Shown here piece by piece: positions 41,930 through 50,937 of a stretch of 64,000 nt of DNA. Each line of letters opens with the position of its first letter. Position 1 is the stretch's first letter. The notes beneath the pieces are model-generated. The model saw only the letters and a list, made by a program, of their open reading frames with translations. It was not told the origin of the DNA and searched no databases. The translations under genes were made by a program, and so were the position numbers. The DNA comes from Gammaproteobacteria bacterium UBA7803 (GTDB lineage Bacteria; Pseudomonadota; Gammaproteobacteria; Pseudomonadales; Azotimanducaceae). The stretch is taken from contig DLCH01000047.1 in the NCBI GenBank assembly GCA_002480525.1, forward strand, positions 8,171 to 72,170. The letters run 5' to 3'.

Positions 41930-44900
41930 ATGTTCTTCCTCTATCACCACCACGACCTCTCCCGGCTGGCCGACGTGCTCACCGCCCTGCGGCAGCACGC
42001 GGCGGCGTCGCCCCTGGCGACGGACAAGGTGCTGGTGCCGAACGCCGGCCTCGGCCGCTGGCTGAAGATGCACGTGGCCGAGCGCGACGGCATCGCCGCC
42101 AACATCGACACCCTGCTGCCGGCGCCGTTCCTGTGGGACGTGGTCGCCGGCGGCCTGCCCGGCGGCCGGCCGGACAGCTCCGCCTACCGCCGGGAGAACC
42201 TGCGCTGGCACCTCTACCGCCACCTGCCCGCGCTGGCCGGCGAGGTCCCGGAAATCCGCGGCTATCTGGGCGAGCCCGCGGAGGAGCTGCGCCGCTGGCA
42301 GCTCGCCGAGCGCCTGGCAGATCTGTTCGACGCCTACCTGATCTACCGCCGCGAGATGCTGCTCGCCTGGGAGAAGGGCAGCGACGAGACCGGTCCGCCC
42401 GGGAGCTGGCAGGCGCCATTGTGGCGGGCCCTGGTCGCCCGCCTCGGCGACAACCACCGGGCGCGTCTGCTGGGCCAGCTCGTCCGCCGGGTGGAGGCGG
42501 GCGAGCCGGTGCGCACGGACCACTGGCCCGAGCGCCTGTACTGCTTCGCGCTGGGCAACCTGCCGCCGGACTACCTGCGGCTGCTGTACGCGGTGGGCCG
42601 CCACAGCGACGTGCACTTCCTGATGCACAACCCCAGCGCCGAATACTGGGGAGACATCGAGAAGCGGCCGACGGCCCTGGACGTGGCGCTCGACGGCGAG
42701 CCGCTGCCGGGGGAGGAGACGGTGTTCGAGGGTCACCCGCTGCTGGCGAGCCTCGGTTACGCGTCCCGGGACTTCCTGCGGCTGATCTACTCCGACGAGT
42801 TCGCCGGCATCCGCGAGATGGAGCTGGGCGACGTGCTCGAGTACCAGCCGCCCGGCGACGACACCCTGCTGCATCGCCTGCAGTCCGGCGTGATCGAGAT
42901 GGACGCCACGCCCACGGACGCCGGCCTGGCTGGAGCGGACCGCTCGTTTCAGGTGCACGCCTGCCACGGCCCGCTGCGGGAGGTCCAGGTGCTGCACGAC
43001 CAGCTCCTGGACCTGCTGTCCGCCGACCCGACCCTCCATCCCCGGGACATCATCGTGATGACGCCGGACGTGGCCGGGTTCGCGCCGTCCATCGAAGCGG
43101 TCTTCGGCGGGGCGGACGGCCCCACCGCGATTCCCTTCAACCTCTCCGATCAGCCGCGCCGGGGCACCCACCCCATCGTGCTCACGTTCCGCGCGCTGCT
43201 GGATCTGCCGCTGTGGCGCTGGGCCGCCAGCGAGCTGATGAGCCTCGTGGCGGTGCCCGCGGTGATGCGCCGCTGCCGGCTGGACGACGGCGACGTCGAC
43301 AACCTCGAACGCTGGATCGACGCGGCGGGCATCCGCTGGGGCCTGGACGGCGACCACCGGGAGGCCACCGGCGCCGGGCACTGGGCCCAGAACTCCTGGG
43401 CCTTCGGCCTGGAACGGCTGCTGGCCGGTGTCGCCGTCTCCGACCCGGACGCGCTGGTGGACGGCGTCGCGCCGGTGGTCGACCTGGAAGGTGGCGCCAC
43501 CGCGGCGCTGGGGGAGCTGTGGCTGCTGATCGAGCGGCTGCGCCACTGGCGCGGCGTGCTGCCGAGCCCGGCCCCGGCGGCGGTGTGGCAGGAACGACTG
43601 AATGCGCTGACGAACGACGTGTTCCGCATCGACCCTCGGGACCGGGAGGAGCAGGCGGCCCTGGACGCCGTCAACGAGGCCCTGGCCGTGCTCGGCACGG
43701 CCGCGGCGGCCCTCGACGACGAGCCGCTCTACTGGGACGCGGTGCGCGAGATCGTCGACGGCGAGCTCGACGCCAGCGGCGCGCGCCAGCCGTTCCTCGC
43801 CGGGGGCGTCACCTTCTGCGGCCTGGTGCCGCTGCGCACGGTGCCGTTCCGGGTGGTGTGCCTGCTCGGCATGAACGAGGGCGAGTTCCCGCGCCGCGAC
43901 CGGGACCGGGCCATCAACCTGATCCGCCTGAAGCCCAGACTCGGCGACAGCAGCGTGCGCGACGACGACCGCCTGCTGCTGCTGCAGTGGCTGCTCGCCG
44001 CCCGGGACGTCTTCTACGTCAGCTACACCGGCCAGGACACCAGCACCGGCGAGGCCCTCGCGCCCTCCACCGCCGTCGCCGAGCTGCTCGACTTCGTCGC
44101 CCGCAACCAGTTCGCCGACCTCGATCGCCAGCAGGCCCTGGCCGCCCTGGTCACCCGCCAGCCCATGCAGCCGTTCAGCCCCAGATACTTCGCCGCCCCC
44201 ACGCCGACCGCACACCCCCCTGTAGGAGCGATCTCCAGATCGCGATCTTCACAGGAATCGCCTTCTGGAGAAGGCTCCTACAGTTCATTCCCAGCCACAG
44301 CCCGGTCCCGCATCTTCACCTTCCGCGCCGAATGGCAACCCGGCACCGAGGCCCTGTTCACCGAACGCACCGAGCTCCCCCCGCTCCTCGACGCCAGCCG
44401 CGCCCCGGCACCGGACATCGACCAGATCGGCCTCGAGGAGCTGAAGCGCTTCTTCCAGCACCCGAGCCGCTACTTCCTCCAGGACGTCCTCCAGCTCGAC
44501 CTCGACACCGCCGTCGAGCGGCGCGCCGACGACGAGCCCCTGGATCTGCGCGGCCTCGACGAGCATCAGCTCCGCCAGCGGCTGTTCGACCGGGTCCGCA
44601 GCCACGGCCCGCTGCCGGAGGCCCCGCCGGACCAGATCCGCGCCCTCGGCCTGCTGCCGCCACCGCCGCTGGACGAGGTGCCCTACGCCAACGCCGCGGC
44701 CGAGCTGAACGGCCTGCTGCCGGCCTGGCAGCGCCTGCGCCTCGACGACCCGGACGTGGTGCCCGTGGACGTGCTGCTGCCCAACGCGCTCCGGCTCACC
44801 GGCCGCCTGGGCGACGTCGCGCCGGAGGGGCTGCGCCGCATCGAGGCCCGCCGGGCGAGCGAGCGCCAGCTTCTGCCCCACTGGATCGACCTGCTGGCCC

Positions 44901-45349
44901 TGGCCGCCACCGGCCGCAGCGCGACGCTGACCTGCTGCGGCTTCGCCCGCGACGGCGGGCTCGACGTGCGCATCGCCAGCCTCGACCCGGAGCAAGCACT
45001 CGCTTACCTGGAAACGCTTGCGGAACTTTACCTGGAGGGCCAGCAGCGGCCGCTGTGCTTCCTGCCCGGCGCCGCCGGGGAGTTCGTCGAGCTGGTCGAC
45101 GGCGAAAAGGGCCTCGACCCGGACGCAGCGCTGGCGAAGTGCAACGCGCGCCTGGCCAACGACTTCAGTCCGCCCTGGGAAGTCCGCGACGTGTGGTTCC
45201 GGCGGGTGCTGGCGCCGATGCCGGAGCCTCTCGGGTCGCACGCGGAGACGAGCGGATTCTGCCGCGCGGCCATGGCCATCCTCGGCCCCATGCAGCGCCG
45301 GCTCGCGCCGGTCGACGCGGACGACTGGCTGGCGGGAGCGGGCCCGTGA
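41930..45349 (+). CDS. recC: Exodeoxyribonuclease V subunit gamma (RecC), with REP insertion
   Basis: This 1139-aa scaffold and Chi-sensing subunit of RecBCD has the RecC N-terminus (HHDLSRLADVL, VPNAGLGRWLKMHVAE, ANIDTLLPAPFLWDV), the inactivated helicase middle (CLLGMNEGEFPRRDRD, VFYVSYTGQDTSTGEALAPS) and a nuclease-like C-terminal part. Length is near E. coli RecC plus ~20 residues. The extra stretch, residues ~764-785 (PVGAISRSRSSQESPSGEG and on), is translated from a two-hairpin REP element at 44220-44283 that keeps the frame. recB follows with a 4-bp GTGA overlap. Confidence 0.95.
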   Translation: MFFLYHHHDLSRLADVLTALRQHAAASPLATDKVLVPNAGLGRWLKMHVAERDGIAANIDTLLPAPFLWDVVAGGLPGGRPDSSAYRRENLRWHLYRHLPALAGEVPEIRGYLGEPAEELRRWQLAERLADLFDAYLIYRREMLLAWEKGSDETGPPGSWQAPLWRALVARLGDNHRARLLGQLVRRVEAGEPVRTDHWPERLYCFALGNLPPDYLRLLYAVGRHSDVHFLMHNPSAEYWGDIEKRPTALDVALDGEPLPGEETVFEGHPLLASLGYASRDFLRLIYSDEFAGIREMELGDVLEYQPPGDDTLLHRLQSGVIEMDATPTDAGLAGADRSFQVHACHGPLREVQVLHDQLLDLLSADPTLHPRDIIVMTPDVAGFAPSIEAVFGGADGPTAIPFNLSDQPRRGTHPIVLTFRALLDLPLWRWAASELMSLVAVPAVMRRCRLDDGDVDNLERWIDAAGIRWGLDGDHREATGAGHWAQNSWAFGLERLLAGVAVSDPDALVDGVAPVVDLEGGATAALGELWLLIERLRHWRGVLPSPAPAAVWQERLNALTNDVFRIDPRDREEQAALDAVNEALAVLGTAAAALDDEPLYWDAVREIVDGELDASGARQPFLAGGVTFCGLVPLRTVPFRVVCLLGMNEGEFPRRDRDRAINLIRLKPRLGDSSVRDDDRLLLLQWLLAARDVFYVSYTGQDTSTGEALAPSTAVAELLDFVARNQFADLDRQQALAALVTRQPMQPFSPRYFAAPTPTAHPPVGAISRSRSSQESPSGEGSYSSFPATARSRIFTFRAEWQPGTEALFTERTELPPLLDASRAPAPDIDQIGLEELKRFFQHPSRYFLQDVLQLDLDTAVERRADDEPLDLRGLDEHQLRQRLFDRVRSHGPLPEAPPDQIRALGLLPPPPLDEVPYANAAAELNGLLPAWQRLRLDDPDVVPVDVLLPNALRLTGRLGDVAPEGLRRIEARRASERQLLPHWIDLLALAATGRSATLTCCGFARDGGLDVRIASLDPEQALAYLETLAELYLEGQQRPLCFLPGAAGEFVELVDGEKGLDPDAALAKCNARLANDFSPPWEVRDVWFRRVLAPMPEPLGSHAETSGFCRAAMAILGPMQRRLAPVDADDWLAGAGP
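44220..44283. repeat. Paired REP element (BIME) inside recC
   Basis: Outer arms CTGTAGGAGC (44220-44229) and GCTCCTACAG (44274-44283) are a perfect 10-bp inverted repeat. Inside lie two complete hairpins with 7-bp stems: GCGATCTCCAGATCGC (44228-44243) and GCCTTCTGGAGAAGGC (44260-44275). The GTAG head next to a short palindrome is the signature of REP sequences mobilised by REP-associated tyrosine transposases. Being inside a gene is unusual for REPs, which are normally extragenic. Confidence 0.85.
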
Positions 45350-48300
45350 ACCACCAGCCCTTCGATCTGGAGACGTTCCCCCTCGACGGCATGCGCCTGA
45401 TCGAGGCCAGCGCCGGCACCGGCAAGACCTTCAGCCTGGCCGGCCTGTTCCTGCGGCTGCTGGTGGAGAAGCGGCTCGACGTCCGGGACATCCTGGTGAT
45501 GACCTTTACCCGGGCCGCCACCCAGGAGCTGCGGGAACGCATCCGCACCCGGCTCGCGCTGGCCGCCCGCATCGCCGCACGCCCGGAGGACGCCGACCCC
45601 GACGACGTGGAGCAGCGCATCGCCGCGGCCATCATCGCCGCCGCCGAGGCCGGCGAGCCGCGGCCGTCCATCGCCCGGCGCCTGCGCGACGCCGCCGCCC
45701 GCATGGACGATGCCGCCATCAGCACCATCCACGGCTTCGCCCAGCAGGCCGCCCGGGAGAACGCCTTCGACTCCGGCCTGCCCTTCGACCGCGGCACCCA
45801 GGTCGACGACGCCGAGGTGCACAGGGAGGCCGTCACCGACTACTGGCGCCACCACGTCCTCGGACGCCCGGAAGCCCAGGCCGCCGCCTTCCTCGAGCTC
45901 TGGCCCGACCCCGCGAGCCTCCTGAAGGACCTCACCCCGGCCCTGACCCGCCCCCACCTCGAGATCCCCGGCCCGACCACCGGCGACCTCGATGCGCTGA
46001 CGTCGCAGGCCAGAACCCTGTGGGAGCGGCCGAACGAAGTTCGGCTTGGCGCTCGCAATGCGAGCGCACGATCTCCAGATCGCGATGAGTTGAGCAAACT
46101 GCTCCAATCGGCCGCCGACACCGACAACCTCCTCAAGGCCGGCGCCCTGTACGAGGACCTCGAGGCCGCCGGCAGCGTCGACGGCCTCCTCCACGCCATC
46201 GACACCGGCCTCGCCGGCACCGCCTCCGGCCACCCGGCCCTGCCAGGCTGGCTCACCGATTTCACCGACGACGCCGGCGCCCGCCGTCACATCAAGCAGC
46301 GCGCCATCAAGACCTGCCGCCCCCAGGACCTGCCGCTCGTCCAGACCCTGGCCCGCCTCGCCCCGCTCGGCCGCCTCGCCGCACTGCGCCATGCCCTCGC
46401 CACGGTCCGCGACACCATCCGCAGCCGCAAGCGCGCCGGCCGCCAGTTCAGCTTCGCGGACATGATCGAGGCCCTGCACGAGGCCATCACGGACCCGGAC
46501 CGCGGCGACGCCCTCGCCGACGCCCTGCACCGCACCTGGCCCTACGCCCTGGTGGACGAGTTCCAGGACACCGACCCGCTGCAGTACCGGATCCTGCAGC
46601 GCATCTACCGGGGGCGGGACGAAGGCGCGCTGATCATGATCGGCGACCCGAAACAGGCCATCTACGGTTTCCGCGGCGGCGACGTGTTCGCCTATCTCGA
46701 CGCCGCCCGGGACGCAGACGGCCGCTACGACCTGGACACCAACTACCGCTCCACCCAGGGCGTGCTCGACGGTATCGAGCACCTGTTCCGCGGCCCGGCC
46801 CAGGACACCGGCATCGGGCCGTTCCTGGTCTCCGACATCGCCTTCCACCCGGTGAAGAGCGGCCGCGCCGACGGCGACCGGACGATCATGCATCACGGCG
46901 CACCGCTGCCCGCGCTCACCGCCTGGGCCGTGCCCGGCGCCGATCACCGGGCCGCCGACGCGAAAGGCCTGCTGCTGGACGCCACCGTGAGCGAGATCTG
47001 CCGCCTGCTCGATCCTGACGAGGGCGCGATGGTGCGCCAGGCGGACGGCAGCGAGACACCGGTCCGGCCCGTCGACGTCGCCGTGCTGGTGAACACCAAC
47101 CGGGAGGCCGCCGACGTGCAGCGGGCGCTGGCGCGGCGCGGCATCGCCGCCGTGTGCCTGCACCGGGCCAGCGTGTTCGAGAGCGACGAGGCCCAGGATC
47201 TGCTGTACCTGCTGCGCGCCGCCGACAGCACCGCGCGCCCCGAGACCGTGCGCGCCGCGCTGGCGACGCCGCTGTTCGGCTGGCGCATGGCGGACCTGGT
47301 GGCGCTGGACGAAGACGAGACGGGCTGGCACCGGCAGGTGGCCCGATTCCAGGCCGCCCACGAAACCTGGCGCACCCGCAGCGTGCTCGCCATGCTCGAG
47401 CCTGTGTTTCAGGAGGCTGCGCCGCGGGTGCTGTCCCTGGAGGACGGCGAGCGACGCATGACCAACTACCTGCAGCTCGCCGAGCTGCTGGCCCAGGCCG
47501 AAACCGAGACCTTCGGCTTCGCCGGGCTGATCCGCTGGCTCGCCGAACAGATCGCCGACCCGCGTGCGGACGCCGACGCCGAGACCCAGCAGCTCCGCCT
47601 CGAATCCGACGACGAGCTGGTGCGGATCGCCACCGTGCACCGGGTGAAGGGCCTGCAGTATCCCATCGTGTTCGTGCCGTTCACGCCGTCCCTGGACGCC
47701 CGGGCGCCGACCCGCCCGTGGATCTACCACGACGACGCGGGCCGGGCCTGGCTCGACTTCGCCCTGGCGGACGACCGCCACAAGGCCGACGCCGCCCTCG
47801 AGGCCCGGGCCGAGGCCCTGCGGCTTCTGTACGTGGCGCTGACCCGGGCGGAGCAGGCCTGCTACTTCGCCTGGGGCGCCATCAAGGGCGCGCAGAACTC
47901 GGCGCTGGCCTGGCTGCTCCACGCCGGCCAGGGCATCGAGCCCGGCAATATCGCCGGCCCCGGCTCGAAGCTGCCGGACTGGCTCACCGAGGGCGCCGTC
48001 CATGCCGCGCTGACGCGCTGGGCCGAGGCCGCCGGCGACGCGGTGCGCGTCACCGCGCCGCCGGCGCCGCTGGCGGAAGGCTTCCGGGCCGCGCCCGGCG
48101 AGCCGCCCGCCGGTGCCGCGCGCACGGACCTGCCGGCGCGGCGCGAGGACTGGTCGGTGTTCAGCTTCTCGCGGCTGGTGGCCGGTGGCAGCCATCACCC
48201 GCTGCCCGGCGGCGGCGCCGAGGACGAGTCCGTGGACGAGCTGCCGGAAGCGGTGCCGCTGCCCGCGCTCGCCACGATTCCGCTGATGGGCCCCGCCTTC

Positions 48301-49053
48301 GGCACCGCCGTCCACCAGATCCTCGAGGACGCCATGCCCGCCGGGTGGCCGGCACCCGGCGACCGCTTCGGCGACGAGCAGCGCGCCACCGCCGCCCGCC
48401 GCCTGCACGGCGCGGGTCTGGTGCTCGGCGAAGGCAACGCCCGCACCGCGCTGCTCGACAACGTCTGCCGGCTGGTCGCGCGCACGCTGCACACGCCGCT
48501 GCCGGACATCGGGCCCCTTGCAGCGCTCCCCGGCGATCGCCGGCAGATGGAGATGGAGTTCTTCCTGGCGCTCGGCGGCGAGCCCATCGAGGCGCTGCTC
48601 GCCCTGCTCGACGCCCACGGCTACGCGGTGACGCTGGCCCCGGAGCGCGCCGCCCAGACCCTGTCGGGCCTGATGCAGGGCTTCATCGACCTCACCGTCG
48701 AAGCCGACGGCCGCTACTGGGTGGTCGACTACAAGACCAACGTGCTCGGCCCCAACGTCGCCGACTACCAGGGCGACGCGCTCGCCCGGGCCGTCCGCCA
48801 CGGCCACTACGACCTGCAGTACCTGATCTACCTGGTGGCCCTGCACCGCCACCTCGGCCGCACGCTGCCGGACTACGACCCCGCCGCCCACCTCGGCGGC
48901 GCCCAGTACCTGTTCCTGCGCGGCCTCGACGGCACCACCGCGGACACCGGCGTCTACGTCGACTCGCCATCCCCCGACTTCATCGCCGCCCTCGACGCCC
49001 TGTTCGCCAACCGTCCGCCTGTAGGAGCGATCTCCAGATCGCGATCCCGGTAG
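45346..49053 (+). CDS. recB: Exodeoxyribonuclease V subunit beta (RecB), with REP-derived segments
   Basis: This 1235-aa SF1A helicase-nuclease shows Walker A EASAGTGKTFSL (~20-31), Walker B LVDEFQDTDPLQYRIL, motif III IGDPKQAIYGFRGGDVF, motif V TVHRVKGLQYPIVFVPF and the C-terminal RecB nuclease centre (FGTAVHQILED, LMQGFIDLTVEADG, WVVDYKTN near residue 1126). GTG 45346 overlaps recC's stop. Two stretches look REP-encoded: residues ~226-247 (from 46018-46086) and the last ~11 residues (PVGAISRSRSR), with the stop codon just past the REP at 49019-49042. The catalytic regions appear intact. Confidence 0.95.
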   Translation: MNHQPFDLETFPLDGMRLIEASAGTGKTFSLAGLFLRLLVEKRLDVRDILVMTFTRAATQELRERIRTRLALAARIAARPEDADPDDVEQRIAAAIIAAAEAGEPRPSIARRLRDAAARMDDAAISTIHGFAQQAARENAFDSGLPFDRGTQVDDAEVHREAVTDYWRHHVLGRPEAQAAAFLELWPDPASLLKDLTPALTRPHLEIPGPTTGDLDALTSQARTLWERPNEVRLGARNASARSPDRDELSKLLQSAADTDNLLKAGALYEDLEAAGSVDGLLHAIDTGLAGTASGHPALPGWLTDFTDDAGARRHIKQRAIKTCRPQDLPLVQTLARLAPLGRLAALRHALATVRDTIRSRKRAGRQFSFADMIEALHEAITDPDRGDALADALHRTWPYALVDEFQDTDPLQYRILQRIYRGRDEGALIMIGDPKQAIYGFRGGDVFAYLDAARDADGRYDLDTNYRSTQGVLDGIEHLFRGPAQDTGIGPFLVSDIAFHPVKSGRADGDRTIMHHGAPLPALTAWAVPGADHRAADAKGLLLDATVSEICRLLDPDEGAMVRQADGSETPVRPVDVAVLVNTNREAADVQRALARRGIAAVCLHRASVFESDEAQDLLYLLRAADSTARPETVRAALATPLFGWRMADLVALDEDETGWHRQVARFQAAHETWRTRSVLAMLEPVFQEAAPRVLSLEDGERRMTNYLQLAELLAQAETETFGFAGLIRWLAEQIADPRADADAETQQLRLESDDELVRIATVHRVKGLQYPIVFVPFTPSLDARAPTRPWIYHDDAGRAWLDFALADDRHKADAALEARAEALRLLYVALTRAEQACYFAWGAIKGAQNSALAWLLHAGQGIEPGNIAGPGSKLPDWLTEGAVHAALTRWAEAAGDAVRVTAPPAPLAEGFRAAPGEPPAGAARTDLPARREDWSVFSFSRLVAGGSHHPLPGGGAEDESVDELPEAVPLPALATIPLMGPAFGTAVHQILEDAMPAGWPAPGDRFGDEQRATAARRLHGAGLVLGEGNARTALLDNVCRLVARTLHTPLPDIGPLAALPGDRRQMEMEFFLALGGEPIEALLALLDAHGYAVTLAPERAAQTLSGLMQGFIDLTVEADGRYWVVDYKTNVLGPNVADYQGDALARAVRHGHYDLQYLIYLVALHRHLGRTLPDYDPAAHLGGAQYLFLRGLDGTTADTGVYVDSPSPDFIAALDALFANRPPVGAISRSRSR
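46018..46086. repeat. Mosaic REP-like triple hairpin inside recB
   Basis: The head CTGTGGGAGC (46018-46027) differs by one base from the CTGTAGGAGC heads nearby. Three consecutive hairpins follow: GCCGAAC-GAA-GTTCGGC (46029-46045), GCGCTCGC-AAT-GCGAGCGC (46049-46067) and CGATCT-CC-AGATCG (46069-46082). The last shares 17 identical bases (46070-46086) with the REPs in recC and at the recB end. The segment is translated in frame. Confidence 0.72.
49019..49042. repeat. Single REP element at the recB 3' end / recD start
   Basis: CTGTAGGAGC (49019-49028) is followed by the hairpin GCGATCTCCAGATCGC (49027-49042), identical to the first half of the recC element. It encodes the last residues of RecB; the TAG stop is 49051-49053 and recD's ATG is at 49055. 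A hairpin here could affect recD translation or transcript stability. Confidence 0.85.
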
Positions 49054-49054
49054 A

Positions 49055-50857
49055 ATGTCCAACCCGATCACCCACCTCCAACAAGCCCTCACACGCGACC
49101 AGACCACCCCCCTCGACCTGGCCCTCGCCACCTGGGCCCGATCCCACGGCGCCTCCGACCTGGTCGCCCTGGCCATGGCCCTCACCACCCGCGCCGTCGC
49201 CGAAGGCCACAGCTGCTGCGTCCTCCCGCCGGACGGCCCCGCGCTCCCCGGCGAACAGCCCCTGTGCACCGCCGCCGAGTTCCGCGCCGCCCTCGAATCC
49301 AGCGCCCTGGTCGGCGACGGCACCGCGCCCACCCCGCTGGTCCTCGAAGACGATCGCCTGTACCTCCACCGCTACTGGACCTACGAGACCCGGCTCGCCG
49401 ACCGCCTGAAGGCCCTGCTCGCCGGCGAACCCGCCCCGGTGGACACCGCACGCCTCGGCCCCGCCGGCGGCCTGTTCGAGTACGGCTGGGTGGGCGACGG
49501 CGAGACCAACTGGCAGGCCGTGGCCGCCGCCGTGGCCCTGCGCCACCGCTTCTGCGTGATCTCCGGCGGCCCCGGCACCGGCAAGACCTACACCGTGCTG
49601 CGGCTGATCCGCCTGCTGCTGGCGGCCGCCGCGGCCGCCAGCGATCCGCCGCCGGTGATCCGCCTGGCCGCCCCCACCGGCAAGGCCGCCGCGCGGATGA
49701 TGGAATCCATCCGCGCCGGCCTCGACGACCTGGCGGAAGGCGACGAGCTCGTCGCGCACCTGCCGGACAAGGCGTCGACCCTGCACCGCCTGCTGGGTCT
49801 GCGCTGGGGCAGCGTGCTGCCGCGCCACGACCGGGACAACCCGCTCGCCGCGGACGTGGTGATCGTCGACGAGGCGTCGATGATCGACCTGCCGCTGATG
49901 GCCAAGCTCGCCGACGCGCTGCCCGACCACGGCCGGCTGGTGCTGCTCGGCGACCGCTATCAGCTCGCCTCGGTGGAATCCGGCTCGGTGCTGGCGGAGC
50001 TTGCCGCCGCGGCCGGCGTCAACGACTTCACCCCGACCCAGCGCGCCGCGCTCGCGCCGCTGGTGCCCGCAGCGCCGGACGCCGCTGCCCCCGACCGGCC
50101 CCTGGCCGACCACGTGGTCACCCTGCAGACCAGCCACCGGTTCAGCCCGGAGAGCCCGATCGGCCGCCTGGCCGCCGCGGTGAACGCCGGCGATGCGGAT
50201 GCGGCGGTTGCGGTGGGCGGGGCGGCGGACGGGCATCTCGTTGTCGACCTCGACGGCGAGCCGGATCTCGACGCCCTCACCGCGACCCTGGCCGCGGCCT
50301 ACCAGCCGCTGCTCGACGCCACCACGCCGGAGGCGGCGCTGGCCGCGCTGGACGGCGTGCGGCTGCTGACCGCCACCCGGGTCGGCCCCACCGGCGCCCA
50401 GGCCATGAACCAGCGCATCGTCGAGCACCTCGCCGAGGCCCGGGGCCTCGATCCACGGCAGCCCTGGTACCACGGCCGGCCGGTGATCGTGCGCCACAAC
50501 GACTACCGCGTGGGGCTGTTCAACGGCGACACCGGCGTGTGCCTGGCCGGCGACGACGGCCACCTGCGGGTGTGGTTCCGCACCGAGACCGGGCTGCAGA
50601 CCCTGCTGCCCGCGTCCATGCCGGCCCACGAGACCGCCTACGCCATGACGGTGCACAAGAGCCAGGGCTCGGAGTTCGAGTCGGTGTGGCTGCTGCTGCC
50701 TGCCCAGGACAGTCCGGTGCTGTCCCGGGAGCTGGTGTACACCGGCATCACCCGGGCCCGGCAGCGGCTCACCGTGCTCGGCCCCGACGCGGTGCTGCGC
50801 GCCGCGCTGGCCCGCACCGTCGGGCGCGACTCGGGTTTCCGGACGAGGCTCGGCTGA
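49055..50857 (+). CDS. recD: Exodeoxyribonuclease V subunit alpha (RecD)
   Basis: This 600-aa 5'-3' SF1B helicase of the RecBCD complex has an N-terminal RecB-contact domain (~1-140), Walker A ISGGPGTGKTYTVLRL (~169-184), PTGKAAARMMESIR, Walker B VVIVDEASMIDLPL, LLGDRYQLASVESGSVL, QTSHRF and the C-terminal UvrD-like module TVHKSQGSEFESV and YTGITRARQRL. Its start lies 1 bp after recB's stop, immediately after the REP hairpin. Length matches E. coli RecD. The recC-recB-recD order without ptrA between recC and recB is seen outside Enterobacteriaceae. Confidence 0.95.
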   Translation: MSNPITHLQQALTRDQTTPLDLALATWARSHGASDLVALAMALTTRAVAEGHSCCVLPPDGPALPGEQPLCTAAEFRAALESSALVGDGTAPTPLVLEDDRLYLHRYWTYETRLADRLKALLAGEPAPVDTARLGPAGGLFEYGWVGDGETNWQAVAAAVALRHRFCVISGGPGTGKTYTVLRLIRLLLAAAAAASDPPPVIRLAAPTGKAAARMMESIRAGLDDLAEGDELVAHLPDKASTLHRLLGLRWGSVLPRHDRDNPLAADVVIVDEASMIDLPLMAKLADALPDHGRLVLLGDRYQLASVESGSVLAELAAAAGVNDFTPTQRAALAPLVPAAPDAAAPDRPLADHVVTLQTSHRFSPESPIGRLAAAVNAGDADAAVAVGGAADGHLVVDLDGEPDLDALTATLAAAYQPLLDATTPEAALAALDGVRLLTATRVGPTGAQAMNQRIVEHLAEARGLDPRQPWYHGRPVIVRHNDYRVGLFNGDTGVCLAGDDGHLRVWFRTETGLQTLLPASMPAHETAYAMTVHKSQGSEFESVWLLLPAQDSPVLSRELVYTGITRARQRLTVLGPDAVLRAALARTVGRDSGFRTRLG

Positions 50858-50937
50858 CACGCCGGCGAACCGGCCGGGGCGCCACATCGGGTGGCAACTT
50901 GGGTAAGGTGAGGGTTCGTCACACCGGGAAGCCCGTC

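Noticed and set aside
42133..45345. Long N-terminal extension of the recB frame
   Set aside because: RecB homology begins at VNHQPFDLETF (GTG 45346, coupled to recC's stop); everything upstream is recC read in another frame.
44200..49100. CRISPR-like repeats in the recBCD region
   Set aside because: The repeats are palindromic, number only three, are kilobases apart and have GTAG heads; they are REP elements, not CRISPR repeats.
45028..49332. 1434-codon open frame on the minus strand across recB
   Set aside because: Shadow of RecB in a high-GC genome; no recognisable motif, no start context, and it runs into recD.
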